From positions 1 through 64,000 of the forward strand of contig NW_027554294.1 of NCBI RefSeq assembly GCF_964340395.1: a stretch of DNA of 64,000 nucleotides. Direction: 5' to 3'. The notes under the pieces are model-generated. The model was given only the letters and a program-made list of their open reading frames with translations. It had not been told where the DNA came from and did no database searches. A program made the position numbers and the translations under genes. Shown piece by piece: positions 48,094 through 60,156 of the stretch (position 1 is its first letter; every line of letters begins with the position of its first letter). Source of the DNA: Glandiceps talaboti. Its lineage: Eukaryota; Hemichordata; Enteropneusta; Spengelidae.

Positions 48094-48366
48094 CTATTTA
48101 CATTGACAACTTTCGTTGTGCATAGTAACTATGTTCGACTTCTGAAAGTGAGTTGCTATTCGAACACATCGCGTTCTCCGCAGCACGGGCCTTGTCTCTC
48201 CAGAGGCTGGGTCCAGAGGCGCGGCTCCGTGATTGCTATGTCCACCAGGGCGACAGTAGGGAGCACTCAACGACATTCTAAGGAGAGGAAAACACGGGCT
48301 GACTCTTCCAACACCAGATTTACAAACTTCACCCGCACGACGATTACGATTTAATAGAACGGCCAC
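48094..48366. other. GC-richer, CpG-containing patch upstream of the micro-exon
   Basis: About 48165-48360 is clearly richer in G, C and CpG than its surroundings and stays open in long frames on both strands (90 and 83 codons). Neither frame resembles a known protein. It lies 5' of the minus-strand micro-exon, so a 5' exon, UTR or promoter patch is possible. Confidence 0.25.
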
Positions 48367-49039
48367 TGTTGTCAGTGATTAATTGAAAACTCTAGAAGTT
48401 CTTCTCATTATCAACATAACAAGTATGTTTACATTGTCAATCGAAATCCAGGTGATTGTTTTAGTTACAAAGACAAATGAATGAAATGTAGATCTGTGTG
48501 TCATGAAATGGCCTATGTATCAACAGGTGGCAGTTGACAGTCAAAATATGACACATACGTAATTACACTGTAAACCACTGGAATAAAACAAGAATTTAAA
48601 GTAAAAACAAATTTGGGCGCCCTTCATACCATGGCTATGCATATATGTATCCATATACTTTGATATCTATATTCCGTATATATGTGTTCATATACATAAC
48701 AGTATATACGTATACCCACACACTGTGTAAGTATAATTGTTCACACATATCGGTATCCCATATAGTATATGCCCACATACTATATGTATATTCATAAATA
48801 TGATACAAGCTAAATACAACTTTGTTGGTGAACCAATGTATTGTGTTAAGCTTTTGTTCCAACACAAACGTGAAATTCGTGACTTGAAATTTTCGACTGA
48901 GGTAGAGATGGAGTGCGATACAAACTTCCAGTCACATATGACCCCTCTTTAAGCTCACGTGTCCGTAAGGTCACTAGTTTTGAATAATTGCTGACAAATA
49001 GTTCTGAACCCTGATTAAACCAAGTACAACATTTGAAGC
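48367..49039. other. No supported gene; alternating TATATAC-type sequence at 48640-48800
   Basis: 48640-48800 is rich in alternating purine-pyrimidine ATATGTATAC-type sequence. No gene was recognised. Confidence 0.45.
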
Positions 49040-49304
49040 AATACCCATATCCATCGGACTAAAGTTATTGATGAGGTCGTTTTCATGAAGACTGTTATCT
49101 CTCTTATCTCAGATCTCTTTCTCTGTACGAGTTCATTTTTGGATTGGATTTTGTAGCTGTTGTTGAGTGCCGTCAAGTATTTAATTTCTTTTCTCATGAT
49201 CTTCGAGTTTCTCTTCTACTCCGTCTTGTTTGTCATAAACTCCCCTCTGCTTCTGTTCAAGTTCTGTCTTCCATTTGTTCAATTCTTCAATTTTTCACGA
49301 TTCC
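49040..49304 (-). pseudogene. Decayed coiled-coil exon
   Basis: After an acceptor CATTTCAACAG the minus strand reads, in one frame with four stops, KIEELNKWKTELEQKQ, RGVYDKQDGVEEKLEDHEKR, stop, ILDGTQQQLQNPIQK, stop, TRTEKEI, stop, DKRDNSLHENDLINNFSPMD. The heptad-rich, lysine-glutamate-rich text is typical of a long coiled coil. It lies about 190 bp downstream of the micro-exon at 49495-49532 in the same orientation, so both may come from one gene. Gene family not identified. Confidence 0.5.
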
Positions 49305-49394
49305 CTGTTGAAATGATAAAAAGAAATTAATCATACATAAATTTATGGGTTGTCTTTTGATCAGCGATTCATTACTCTATGTATAGACATAGTA

Positions 49395-49640
49395 CAAACA
49401 ACGCTCCATAACTTTGGAGAATAAAATCAGCGAAAGTATTGAAAATATATACCTTTGGATATCTTATTTGACAAGAAAAGAATTCCTATCTTACCTTGAG
49501 TACATGTTGTTAACATTGACAAAGAAGCTTGTCTTGAGAAAATAATTTTCAAGGTAATATAAGTGGATATATACGACACATAAGTTTGCTATCACTGCTA
49601 AAACAGCCAACATTTCCCACGTTCTATAAACACCGTGACA
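49395..49640 (-). repeat. Third, diverged copy of the micro-exon region
   Basis: Matches 47860-48100 and 63650-63895: GGATATCTTATTTGACAAGA, AAAAG, CTATCTTACCTTGAGTAC, TTTTCAAGGTAAT and TTTGCTATCACTGCTAAAAC in order. The candidate exon within it is 49495-49532. Confidence 0.85.
49495..49532 (-). CDS. 38-bp candidate micro-exon, copy C
   Basis: Bounded by TTTTCTCAAG and GTAAGATAG. Encodes TSFFVNVNNMYS in the frame shared with copies A and B. See 47965-48002. The coiled-coil exon relic follows downstream on the same strand. Confidence 0.4.
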
Positions 49641-51690
49641 TCCTTCGATTCGTTGCTCTCGAACTTCGTGTTTTGTCTGCCAGAATTGTGAGGAGGGACA
49701 TAGCTTTGTCCGTCTAGGGACAAGACTCTCCTTCTAGGGATTTCTACGTTAAATTGCTAATTCATTGCTTTCCGTGAATTATCAAGTTCAACTATTTGCT
49801 TAGTTATCGTTAACAAATATTTGTGAATTGCGTGGGTATTTTTGTCTGAAGCTATCGGGTTTATTCTGTCTATGTGAACTTTCTTTTCTCTATTCCAGTG
49901 TACGGTAACTCCACGGCAGTTTTATTATAGCTATGTTATACTCTATCTAAACTTGCCAGTAACATTTATTGTTGTTGAGAAAAAGTCGTCCCATTTTATA
50001 TCCGTCGATTTAAATCGCCTGTTCATATTTTGTATTTGATAAAATGAGACGTAATGTCATTTAAGAATAACGTACTGTATTCATGTAAATTATTTGAAAT
50101 TGATCCGGTGGTGTTTTTTGAAAGTCAATTCGTGTTTGCTTTTTGTATTGAAATGTTTTGTATCAACTGTTTATTTATGTTAACGAGTGAGATTACACTC
50201 TCATATTCAGAGTAGGCTATTGTAATTTATTATAACATTTGTTTTAACCGCAATTAGTGCCCATGGTGTCGGTGACCTGCCCCGTCTCCTAAGTCTGTGT
50301 AGCTTATTACACAGATATATACTAATGTGTGAACACATACATACAGTACACATATGATATGCGTTAGCATTCATTTTCGCTGCCAATAGGTGGCGATGTG
50401 ATAACAATTGCTGGCGGTTCAAATAGATGCGCAACTTTGGTGATTTTCAATCTTAGATCGCTCAATGAAAAACAAATACTAGACATTTGAACATTACTCA
50501 AAGAAAACCAGACTATACTAAAGAGTGACTTTTCCCTTAGTTGATAAACGTGAATTATCAATCAAAGCGTTAAATTGTGCACTCAGTCGCGAAATAAATA
50601 GTGACATTATTATTATTATTATTATTATTATATTATAACGTATAACTCTTTTAAACGGTCGTTATCTGATTTTTTTATATCTTTCTTCAGTATATTACAA
50701 TGTAAATGGTACTTACAGTATTATATATACTACCAAGGAAACTTAACCATCTCTTGGTATTCATAACGCAAGCCCAATATTTGATGCATAAACAATTAGA
50801 TGACATCTTATCAATTTAGCATTAACTATAATAGAATGTTGAAGAAATCCCCTGTATAAATTATCTTAAATTATGTAGAACGCCCTCAAATGTGTGCACT
50901 GAAACTAATATAATACAATAGTTTATTGTATATTTTGTAAATCATTCTGGAATTAAGAGAAAACATGGAATATAGACTATAACTGATTTTAAACGGGAGG
51001 AAAATAATGCAATTGCTGAAATAGAACTAAAAATGTTTTCTTGTATCCCGGATTGTAAAAACTGCGACGTTAACATAGAGATGTGGAAAATCGCAGTTAC
51101 GTTTATGTCTGAACTATTTATGGAACACATGTTTACATTACATTCTGGGATTATTACTTGCGTCAGCTTTTTTGTAAAAAAAATAAATAAGCTTACTAAA
51201 TTATATTGATGACGTGTTGAGGAGTCAATGGATATGGGATGGAAACTTGTATATAAGCTAGACGACAACAAATAAGTCTGAAGCCGTGTTCAGTAATCAA
51301 TAATGTAAAAACTGTCACCATAAAAAGACAGTAAATCTGACTGACAGCGTATAAATTCTCAAAAAAAATTCTTTTAATACAGGTCAACAGAGGTACTGGT
51401 GATACTGAATTGTGTCGCCAATAAATGTACGTTCGATGCTGCAGGTACCGGTGAAATCGTACTGATCGTATTTACATTTTATGACATGTTATACTTACGG
51501 AATGTAATTCAAACGGGGGAAACACACCCTGACTTCTGCGTTCTGAGCACTTTCGCAAACGTATATTGCCAAATTTCCGTATTTGCATTTCGAGACAAAC
51601 AATTTATTAGTGTAGTGTGAACCCCCGTGTATGTTATGCAATGATGTTTTTTGAAATACTTGTAAATTCACAGAAAGAAAACAATTTGTA
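49641..51690. other. No supported gene; (ATT)n at 50608-50632
   Basis: AT-rich sequence with short unrecognised frames. Confidence 0.5.
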
Positions 51691-51699
51691 CTGTGCACT

Positions 51700-51900
51700 T
51701 TGATTGGCTGTTTCTCATTACAACAGGTGCAATACCTCGCGTCACTATGAGTGGATATCATTAGACAATTGTTTCCCGCCAAAATGTCAATTCAAAGCGG
51801 GTGGTTTGGGGATGCCTTTATTGTGATTGGTTCTCATTGACAATTGGAATTTAACACCTGGAGTTGTGTATATATAGAGAGTTATCCCGTTGTGAAAGCC
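51700..51900 (+). promoter_or_regulatory. Candidate core promoter: inverted CCAAT boxes and TATA box
   Basis: TGATTGG occurs at 51701-51707 and 51824-51830, and TATATATA at 51869-51876. The two ATTGG sites sit in similar contexts (TTCTCATT follows both), suggesting a small duplicated module. An ATG with a purine-rich lead (AAAAAAGATGG) lies at 51932, about 55-60 bp after the TATA box, which fits a short 5' UTR. Confidence 0.35.
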
Positions 51901-51931
51901 GTCTTTGACCGCAGCTCACGCTACAAAAAAG

Positions 51932-52405
51932 ATGGATGCCCGATGCCTTTGCCTGCTGACACTGTATTACTTAGTTCTGTGCTACATACGTGACCTGGTG
52001 AGAGAAAGAACGGATGGAAGATTTTCTGGAAGTATGCTTGGTTTGGTCGAAGTGGTTTGTTGCAGTTTGAGAGGTTTGGTTGGAAGAAAGTTAGAAGAGA
52101 AGATGGTTATGTATTTCTGGGTGTATTTGCTGTCTGTACTACATGTCATTGTCTGCCGCTGTATACGTCTACTACACGAATTGAAGTTGAATATAAGGAC
52201 TGCCATGGATGACTTGAGAAGATGGAATTGGAGAATGCCTGAAGTGATGTCTACCTGTTGTTATGTTTGGATAAGTGACCTGTTATTTTTGTCTTTTGCA
52301 CGTGGGTACTTTATAAGCGTTTGGTTAGGAGAACAATGGAAGACAGTTTGGCCAGTTTCATTGTTAATAAGTAGACAAAAATATAGCATTGGGGTGGGCA
52401 GATGA
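51932..52405 (+). CDS. Unrecognised 157-residue open frame or signal-peptide first exon
   Basis: From the ATG at 51932 the frame stays open for 157 codons. Residues about 5-18 (CLCLLTLYYLVLCY) form a hydrophobic segment like a signal peptide or anchor. A second hydrophobic stretch, FWVYLLSVLHVIVC, and a third near YVWISDLLFLSF follow. At 51997 there is a consensus donor (CTG, then GTGAGAG) right after CYIRDL, so the true exon could end there and the rest be intron. No homology recognised. A TATA box and CCAAT boxes precede it. Confidence 0.35.
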   Translation: MDARCLCLLTLYYLVLCYIRDLVRERTDGRFSGSMLGLVEVVCCSLRGLVGRKLEEKMVMYFWVYLLSVLHVIVCRCIRLLHELKLNIRTAMDDLRRWNWRMPEVMSTCCYVWISDLLFLSFARGYFISVWLGEQWKTVWPVSLLISRQKYSIGVGR

Positions 52406-53009
52406 AAAATTAGGATTAAAATGTTTTGCAATTGAGGGGAGGGGTTTTCATTTAGAAAAGTATCATGTTATCAAAATCAAAACACCAATTCCTGAAGAAA
52501 AAACAAACAAAAACAAAAAACATACAAAATACCCGCTCAAAATAAAACTATAAAAAAAAATTAAAAAAAAAAATTGGAGTATTTCTTTACCCTGGGAGCA
52601 GTTTTTATTTCATGTAATATTTTTTGTAAAATATAGGACTATTTTTTTTTATCATGTGAGTCGTTCTTATTCCATGGAACGATTTTTTTTTTAATTTGAT
52701 ATTTTTTTTATTTTTTTTTTTTACCATGGAGTAGTTTTTATTTCATGGGAATAATTATTTTTACAATGGCAGTATAAATAAAAATAGAAATACAACTGGT
52801 GTAAACCAAAATGCTCCATTAGGTTGCAATTGGTTTTGCTAAATCTAAAATTTGTGCACATCACTAAAACGAGTATTGCTAGCAGAAAAGTTTGATTCAA
52901 TATTTATCAATTGAAATTTTGAACACAAATATTATGGTTATATTTCTATGTCAAGCAGAGATTACAATGTTTAGAAAAGGGAACAGAATTTGTCCAGCAA
53001 AAGCATTTT
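52406..53009. other. A/T-run-rich sequence without a gene
   Basis: 52495-52760 holds many A-runs and T-runs. No repeat family or exon recognised. Confidence 0.5.
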
Positions 53010-53250
53010 TAGTCCCCCAAAGTGTGTGACTATTACAATGGGCTTCCATCTGTCCGTAATATGTCATTTCTCTGACTTGTAATATCCGATTTCTTTCAAA
53101 ACTGGCACAAAGGTGACATGTCATATGGAAAATATGCATGTCGTTCTTTTTTTCGACATATGCAAATGTAATTGGCGGCCATATTTGTAATCAAAAATCA
53201 ATATTTAGTGCATAATTAATTCAACTAACTAGCTTTCTTTTGAAACCTGA
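53010..53250 (+). mobile_element. Truncated Helentron-like copy, TAGTCC-head family
   Basis: Starts TAGTCCCCC, with GACTA 18 nt later able to pair with the head, then ATGGGCTTCCATCTGTCCGT and CCGATTTCTTTCAAAACTGG. These line up with the 33255 element (GGGTTCCGTCTGTCCGTCC, CCGATTTTTTTCAAACTTGG). A later GGCGGCCATATTTGT matches the ATGGCCGCC phrase in inverted sense. No tail was found. Confidence 0.5.
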
Positions 53251-53292
53251 CCTTGAGCAATTACAAAAATTACCATTCATGAATACATAGCT

Positions 53293-54495
53293 GGGGCAAC
53301 TCCCATGAACCATATGGGGAGGGTCTGTTGGAAAGTTTGTATGTCATAAGGTATGACATAGGGTATATACTTTTCTGAGCCAGAAGATTTTGGAAAACCT
53401 TACCCATCTAGACTGGTAGATTTTATTTTAATTGTAGCTCAAAATGATTATGTAATTTTCAAAATAATTCTTACAATTGCTAAAAGTAAGATTTCATTTC
53501 TCAAAAAAATAATTCTTTTGATCAGTTTTTAGGTATTACATCATATGAACTAACATCGGCATGTATTATAGACCTGTATAGTATGTATTTTGAGTGATAC
53601 AGTTGGTATAAGGAAGGGTCATACCCTTTTTAAGGTGTGTATTATGACAACAGTTTGGGTTTTGGGGGTTTCAACATAGCCTCCCTATGTCATTTCACAA
53701 AGAGTTGCCCACCTCATCCTGGGATACATGGTCATGTGAACAAAATTAATGAAAGTGGTTTATTTTGCCAATACTAGTTCAAAGAAGCACACTTAAGATA
53801 AATTTTCTTTGCCGGCCCTTCTATTAAATTCTATCTTAATAACAATAATGATAATAATAACTTTAGGGTAATAATAATAACATATAATAAATAATCACTA
53901 ATAAGTAATAAGTACTAATATAATAAATACTAATATATGATAAATACTAATATATGATAAATAATAATATATAATAAATAAGCACATAATTAGGCACCAA
54001 TGACTATTATAATTTCTAATTTTCCTTTCATAATTAATTGCACTTGAATTTGAAATAGTATTGGTATTATGGATTACTCTCATTAAATATGTTCATATGA
54101 CAGGACAACTCTGTGTGAAATGATACTAGGAGGCTTTGCTGGGATCACCAAGCCCTTACTGTTGTCATACTACATACCCAAAAATGGAGACACTTTCTAA
54201 TACCAACTTTATAGCACAAAATAGATACTGTACAGATCTATGATAGATACAGACGTCTGTTTGTGTGATGAAATAGCTAAAAACTGATCAAATTAATTGT
54301 CTTTTGGAAAATGAAATCTCACTTTTAAGAATTGTAACAACTTTTTGAAAATTAAAGAATTATTCTAAGCTGCAATTGAAGCAAAATATATCGGTCCAGT
54401 TGAGCATGGTTTTCCCAAGTATTCCAGCCCAGAAAAGAATACCCTGCTTTCTAGCAGACGTTCCCCATGTGGTCACCTATGGAAGTTGCACAGCC
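53293..54495. repeat. Long inverted repeat, arms of about 400-430 bp, spacer about 380 bp
   Basis: 53293-53710 and the reverse complement of 54099-54495 share an ordered series of blocks: GGGCAACT versus TGCAACTTCC, CATATGGGGA versus CACATGGGGA, TTGATCAGTTTTTAG, TATTATGACAACAGT versus AGTATGACAACAGT, and GTCATTTCACAAAGAGTTG versus ATCATTTCACACAGAGTTG. Identity looks like three quarters. The spacer is AT-rich (TAATAA simple sequence at 53835-53980). A foldback element or an old inverted duplication; no coding content. Confidence 0.75.
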
Positions 54496-55514
54496 CCCCC
54501 CCCTCCCCCCCCCTCCCCATAGTTCTGCAAAAAATAATTTTAAATTCTCTGAAATAGGCCAAAAATACACATTATGATAACACATACAAATTCTACCCAT
54601 TTTGTACAACTTTAATCAAAGCTATGTCATATTAATAAATTTGATAGTGTAAAAATGCTTTCGCTTGACTTATTCTTGATCAATTTTTCAGGGAGGAACA
54701 GTAAGACAATAAAAAATCATTTAATTATACAGTTTATGCAAATCTATACTTGCAGTTCTTTCTTTAGAGTAATTTCCCAAACCTGTGCAAGTGCACCCAT
54801 TTCATAAAAAATTATTGTCTCCAAATTAGAACCATGAAAATTTGATGTCAGCCATATGGGAGCACTTTGGTAAATGTAATTTATATTGAATGTATTTCTT
54901 CATTATTTATCAATAAAACATAACATTAACAAAACTGTATTAATAAAATTTGCATGCAAGTTTATTTTCAGGAAGCCAGGCTCGACAAAGATGGACAAAT
55001 GATAAGATAAGAAGACCCAAGACTGATTGATGTATTTGATTACTACGATACTGAGGTGTATTTTACAGTTATGTTATCTTTTGAAGTGTAATTTATATAT
55101 CAAATTGTATTTTCAAGTTATTTTATTAGTAGAACTGGAGGTTGGAGGAGTTTAGAAGAACAGAAAAACAGTTTCAGACATCAGCACCAAGTAAGTTTAT
55201 GAGTTTTTTTTAGTATGTATGCCTGCATGAATGATTGCTCTTTTAACTCACCCCCATCCCCACCCCACCCCTTCCAACATACAAACATTAAAAACATTAC
55301 TTTCTGCATCTCCGGCACCGGTCATCATATTCGCGTCATCATCTACCTCGCATCTCGGTCCGTTGTCGTCGCTGCACGTGATCACATATTACATATTGAC
55401 ATATACATACAGCACCCCATTGATTTTCTGTTATCCCATTTCAGTATGTCTGGTTTGTTACTGTGGTTTTTGGTTTTCTCTGACTAGATGGGTCTCTATG
55501 GTTGATTAGTTTGT
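54496..55514. other. No confident gene; two possible small exons
   Basis: 54972 onward follows an acceptor-like TTTATTTTCAG. 55132-55191 (NWRLEEFRRTEKQFQT when translated) lies between TTATTAGTAG and a perfect donor GTAAGTTT. Either could belong to a transcript starting at 51.9 kb, but there is no independent support. Confidence 0.2.
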
Positions 55515-55660
55515 CGGTTGGTTGGCAATGGTTGGTTAGTTGTTTGGTTGGCAATGGTTGGTTGGCAATGGTTTGTTGGTTGGTTGGTTGGCAATGTTTT
55601 GTTGGTTGGTTGGTTGGCAATGGTTTGTTGGTTGGTTGGCAATGGTTCGTTGGTTAGTCC
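55515..55660 (+). repeat. GGTTGGTTGGCAAT minisatellite
   Basis: GGTTGGCAATGG(T)TTGTTGGTTGG units are repeated six or seven times with variable numbers of GGTT. Confidence 0.95.
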
Positions 55661-57400
55661 TTCTGTTGGTTATATTTTTCATTTGTTGTTCATGGTCTTT
55701 CTCTCATAACAAACACACATACACCTCACAAACTTCCGCAGTTTTGCCGTCGTCTCAATTTCCGCCGTGTCTCGATCCGCTTTTATTCGCTGCGCGTACA
55801 CATTCAACAGTTACATTACACCAATACAATCAAGTCCCCATCCCTTTTAACTTTCTGTATGTTTGGTTTAGAGTTATAATGGCACATTCCATTATAACTC
55901 TATTCATGATTTGCTGTTAAGCATTATGTGTATGTGTGTTACCCCTCCCCATGAAAATAAAGAAAAACGTTGAATCAGGTGTCCGCTTGTATGGTGAGTC
56001 GAATTGGCGACAATGAGTTGCGTTGGCTGCAATGATACCCCTAGCATTGACTAGATAATATGGATTTTAGAGTAATCAATTTTGAATGCTGCCCAAATTC
56101 CACCGAGCTCATAGAGCTATCAATCATTTAATCAATTTCACCACAAACGTTAAAAAATTATCAATTATATCAATCAATCAATCAATCAATCAATTTTTAT
56201 TGCATAACAACATGCCATAGCAAGCATGGTAAAGCATACCAAAATAACATACAGAAATAAAGTGAATTCGATACTATTTACATCAAGAAATTTTCCAAGA
56301 GGAAGTTTTATCATCAGAAGTCAAAATGTGCTAAAATTAAACTAAAATTTATGTAATAAAATTAAATATCAAACTCTTCAAAATCCAGGGGACCATATTG
56401 CCAGAATTACCATACGAGTATGACTACATTCTCAGTCTAAATAATTGTTGGCATAATGACCAAGAGAAAGTACTATCGTATCTGGCTGTGTATTTCAAGG
56501 CAATATCTATTACATAGTACGTCTGCAGAATATCAAATATACATCACCTACACCTAACAGCTATGAATGGTAAGTGTCATCTATAAATTCTTTACTAACT
56601 TTTTGTTGTTCATCTACAATTGATTTGTAATGTCAATAATGCAGATGAAAAATGATGTAGCCTCAAATATTCATCTGAAAGTTATTGATACAGTGACAAA
56701 TTTTCATAAGTCTTCATCAAAGACAGTCACCAGTATTTCAACTTACAAGTTAATGCTGAATTTGTTGTGACAAATATGATCAAAATTTTGTCATCATTGG
56801 CAAGGTCACCAAAAAAAAGCAATGTCAAGGTCTTGAAGCTCATTATAAATAACACTGGTTAAGTAATTTAATTTTGATTTCTATGTATTAAACTGCTAGT
56901 ACAGTCTGGGTTAGTGCACAAAATGTCAAATTTGACGATAAATATAGCCGCCATTCAACCATTATTGCCAATGTCAAAGTAGCCTGCATATGTGGATTAC
57001 TGTTTCTGACATCCCATGGCATTGCTTTGGACAAATCTTCACATCAACATAATAAAGGTGAATAATCGGAAGATTTCCCCAAGATGGGTCTGTTTGTGAC
57101 TGGAACCCCTAACAATTGATCAAGTAGATTGGTAGATGTTTTCAACTTGGGCTGCACACCTTTGTATGAAATACAGGTGAGTATACAATGATAGAGGGAT
57201 GCATGCATGCACACACAAACAGACACATGGACATGTGCATTTGACCAAATACAGTAGCCCCCCCCCAACCCCTACTTCATCACCGGGCTTCGTCCATTGG
57301 GGATAAATATTTGGGTGAAAATACCCATTGTCTTGAAGATGTCAACAAAGTTAGTCCCAACAAAATAATGATCGTACTTAAAATATGGCTCTACGGCTAT
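55661..57400. other. No supported gene; possible LINE 3' end on minus at 56160-56215
   Basis: 56168-56205 on the minus strand reads GCAATAAAAATTGATTGATT and further ATTG units. Such an AATAAA plus (TTGA)n ending is typical of 3' ends of some CR1/L2-like LINEs. No coding part was recognised upstream on that strand. Confidence 0.35.
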
Positions 57401-57409
57401 TGACTAGCC

Positions 57410-57760
57410 CCTGGTAATAGTACTACTACAAGAAATGTGGAAATTGAATACTAGCACTCGGTAATAGCACTACTACAAGAAATGTGGAAATTGAATACTA
57501 GCACTCGGTAATAGCACTACTACAAGAAATGTGGAAATTGAATACTAGCACTCGGTAATAGCACTACTACAAGAAATGTGGAAATTGAATACTAGCACTC
57601 GGTAATAGCACTACTACAAGAAATGTGGAAATTGAATACTAGCACTCGGTAATAGCACTACTACAAGAAATGTGGAAATTGAATACTAGCACTCGGTAAT
57701 AGCACTATTGTAAGAAATGTGGGAATTGAATACTCGCACCCAGCAATAGCACTAGTACTA
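57410..57760 (+). repeat. 47-bp tandem repeat, about seven units
   Basis: The unit contains CTAGCACTCGGTAATAGCAC and TACTACAAGAAATGTGGAAA. The middle units are identical, while the first and last two have diverged, as expected for an array growing from the centre. Confidence 0.97.
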
Positions 57761-59597
57761 TTGCAAGAAGTGTTGGAATTGAATCCAACTTTTACCAATT
57801 TTCAGAATGTTGAATTCTCCAACAGATTTCCTCCACAAATTACTAATATTGTTGAAAAAAGTTTTGCCCTTATAGCCAGATCTATAGATGCCATGTGATG
57901 GAGTCGGTATTATCTCCTTTTCACTACTTGGCTGACTATCTTTAAACTATAAAACAATAATAAATATGATGTGTACACCTCATAACCAAATGTCCTGTTT
58001 GCAAATGTACTGCCCCATTTATAGTGAGATTGGGGATTACAATGTGAGATTACCATCCAAGGGTTATTATCCAATGCATTAAGGGGGGTAAACTAAAGGG
58101 CAAGTTTCTACTAATGGAAATAAAGGCATTTTGTATATAAACACTGTAATCTGAAGTCACTTCATGATTTTATATCACTTATGTTATGCACAGTTGCCTA
58201 GAAATACATATTTGAAACTTTCTCCTTATTCACTGTTCACGTTAGCTCCTTGTGATGGGCAAGCATTGCCTCATGGGAGTCCTACTCAATAGCAATCAAT
58301 ACATGAAAATAATCAAACTGAGTCTATGTCTCTATAACATTTTGTAGGTACATGTGCAGTTGGGGTAATTTTTGGTGCATGCTCATGTAGGGAGGTGTCC
58401 AGAGCACTCTATAATACTATGCAACTACTATACAAGTAATTGAATTGCAGAATCCAAACTTGGTGTTCAGTCATACATGCATGTATATACATGAAGTGTA
58501 ACTTAAAATAGAATGGATTTACCAGCATATTGCACATATAATTGTTCCATGAATATGATTTAATAAAAGGGTGATCACAGTAATAATTCAAACATATTCT
58601 ATACAATTTCAAATAATCAAAATGCTATTTAAATGATTTGTTAATTTAAACTAAAATTTACAAATTTAAAACTTCCACAAATGTCATTCTTGGTGTATGT
58701 TTTTCTTCAAGATTAGATAAATATCTTATATCGATTACTGTAAATGACAAAGTTGATTCAAGTTTGTGTATTACAGATAACAAGATGTAAATATTTTAAA
58801 TGGGAAAATTAGATATTTATTTCCCAAATATTTCTTCTTTCAGCCATGGAAAACACGAGTGACCTAAGGGGCCTTGTCAAGAGTCTGAAGATGATCAGTG
58901 ACAAAACTCTTGGTTCATGAGTATTTTCCTTTTGATTGAAGGAAAATATGGAAGAATAACATATTTATACCTTCTCCGGCATAATTTATGAAATATTGGC
59001 ATAATTAATGGGGATTGAAAGGTTTTGATTTGTATTTTTAGCACTTCATCCAGTGACATAGACACAGGTGGTCCAGACAGAATGATTGGGTATATCTACA
59101 TTTTCTGTTTGAACACAATAACTTGGTTTGTACATTGTCTATAAATACATGTAAATAAGATGCAATTGTACAAATAGCCATTGGATAGCTGAATGCATCC
59201 CTTGAAATAGAAATAATTAATTATTAAGTTGACAGACTCAAATATCATTTTGCATCATAAAATGTACAAAACATAAAACATATATTTTGTACAAAACATA
59301 TCATTTCTTTGATCAGACAACCACAACACATTGACTGAAAACTGTTAAAACACCAACAATTATAGTGGTCATCATTATCCATAAGCAGTACAGAAACAGG
59401 TTGAAATCATGATTACCACTGAGGGTACTGAGTTTTGGGTATGGACCATAAAATCAATTTGATTTTATTTATTGTGTATATAGCTACAAAAATAATTGAT
59501 CGGCAGGTGATGTGATACTGTACACAGTGTACAATATTATGTTAGTATAAATAAAAATAAGTTTGGACCTAACAAAACATTTTTTTAAACATTCCAA
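57761..59597. other. No supported gene
   Basis: AT-rich sequence; no family recognised. Confidence 0.5.
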
Positions 59598-60156
59598 GGG
59601 ACCGGTCAGTTTTTGAAATTGACAGTAGAGGGGTCATGCTGTTTTGAAAATTGTAAATGGGGGGGGGGGGGTCATTGTGTTTTAGATTGTGATGGAAGAA
59701 AAAAATCCTTTCTTCAATGACCCCCCTCAGACCCCCACGTGAGGTGGACTTATCCCAGTCTCAAGCTCTTCCCCTCTTACTGTCAAGATGCTTTCAAAGT
59801 ATATTTCAAACGTATTTCAACCTTATGTAGTTGCTTTTTACATGTTGGTGTTGTCTTGTAAGACTTGGAAATTATTGTCTGAAAGGGTCAGAATAGTCTC
59901 AAAAAACCTCCAGGGCTTCTAGTGGGAGACCCCATAGGACCCCCTCCCCCACATGAGGTGTACACATCTCAGTCTCAAGATCTTCCCCCTACCTCTTACT
60001 GTCAAGATCCTATCAAACTATATTTCAAAAATATTTCAACCTGATTTAGTTGCTTTTTACATGTTGGTGCTGTCTTGTAAAGCTTGGAAATTATTTTCTG
60101 AAAATGTCTGAATAGTCTCAAAAATGACTTTTTAGAGTTAAAAACCTCCTGTCCCT
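59598..60156. mobile_element. Deletion derivative of the GGGACCGGTCAG element
   Basis: Starts GGGACCGGTCAG and ends CTCCTGTCCC. Internal text (TGTAGTTGCTTTTTACATGT, TTGTCTTGTAAGACTTGGA, GTCTCAAGATCTTCCCCCTA) matches 44637-46660 with large deletions. The flanks (CAA and TTA) no longer show a clear TWA duplication. Confidence 0.75.

Larger units (their letters stand above)
43274..48173. repeat. Segmental duplication, copy A
   Basis: From AGAAGGTATACATCAAC onward this matches 60881-64000 with scattered substitutions and small indels. The large differences are the 2.0-kb insertion at 44637-46660 in copy A and the 183-bp insertion at 63220-63402 in copy B. It carries the exon-like segments at 44290-44505 and 47965-48002 (minus). 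The high similarity implies a fairly recent duplication. The left border in copy B abuts the Penelope-like remnant. Confidence 0.92.

Noticed and set aside
48094-48366. Overlapping 90- and 83-codon frames on opposite strands
   Set aside because: Long frames on both strands are expected in a GC-richer patch with few stop codons; neither resembles a protein.
55225-55920. Two similar proline/serine-rich frames
   Set aside because: The sequence is simple C-rich and GGTT-rich DNA; the weak similarity between 55310-55460 and 55740-55880 is insufficient to call a gene pair.
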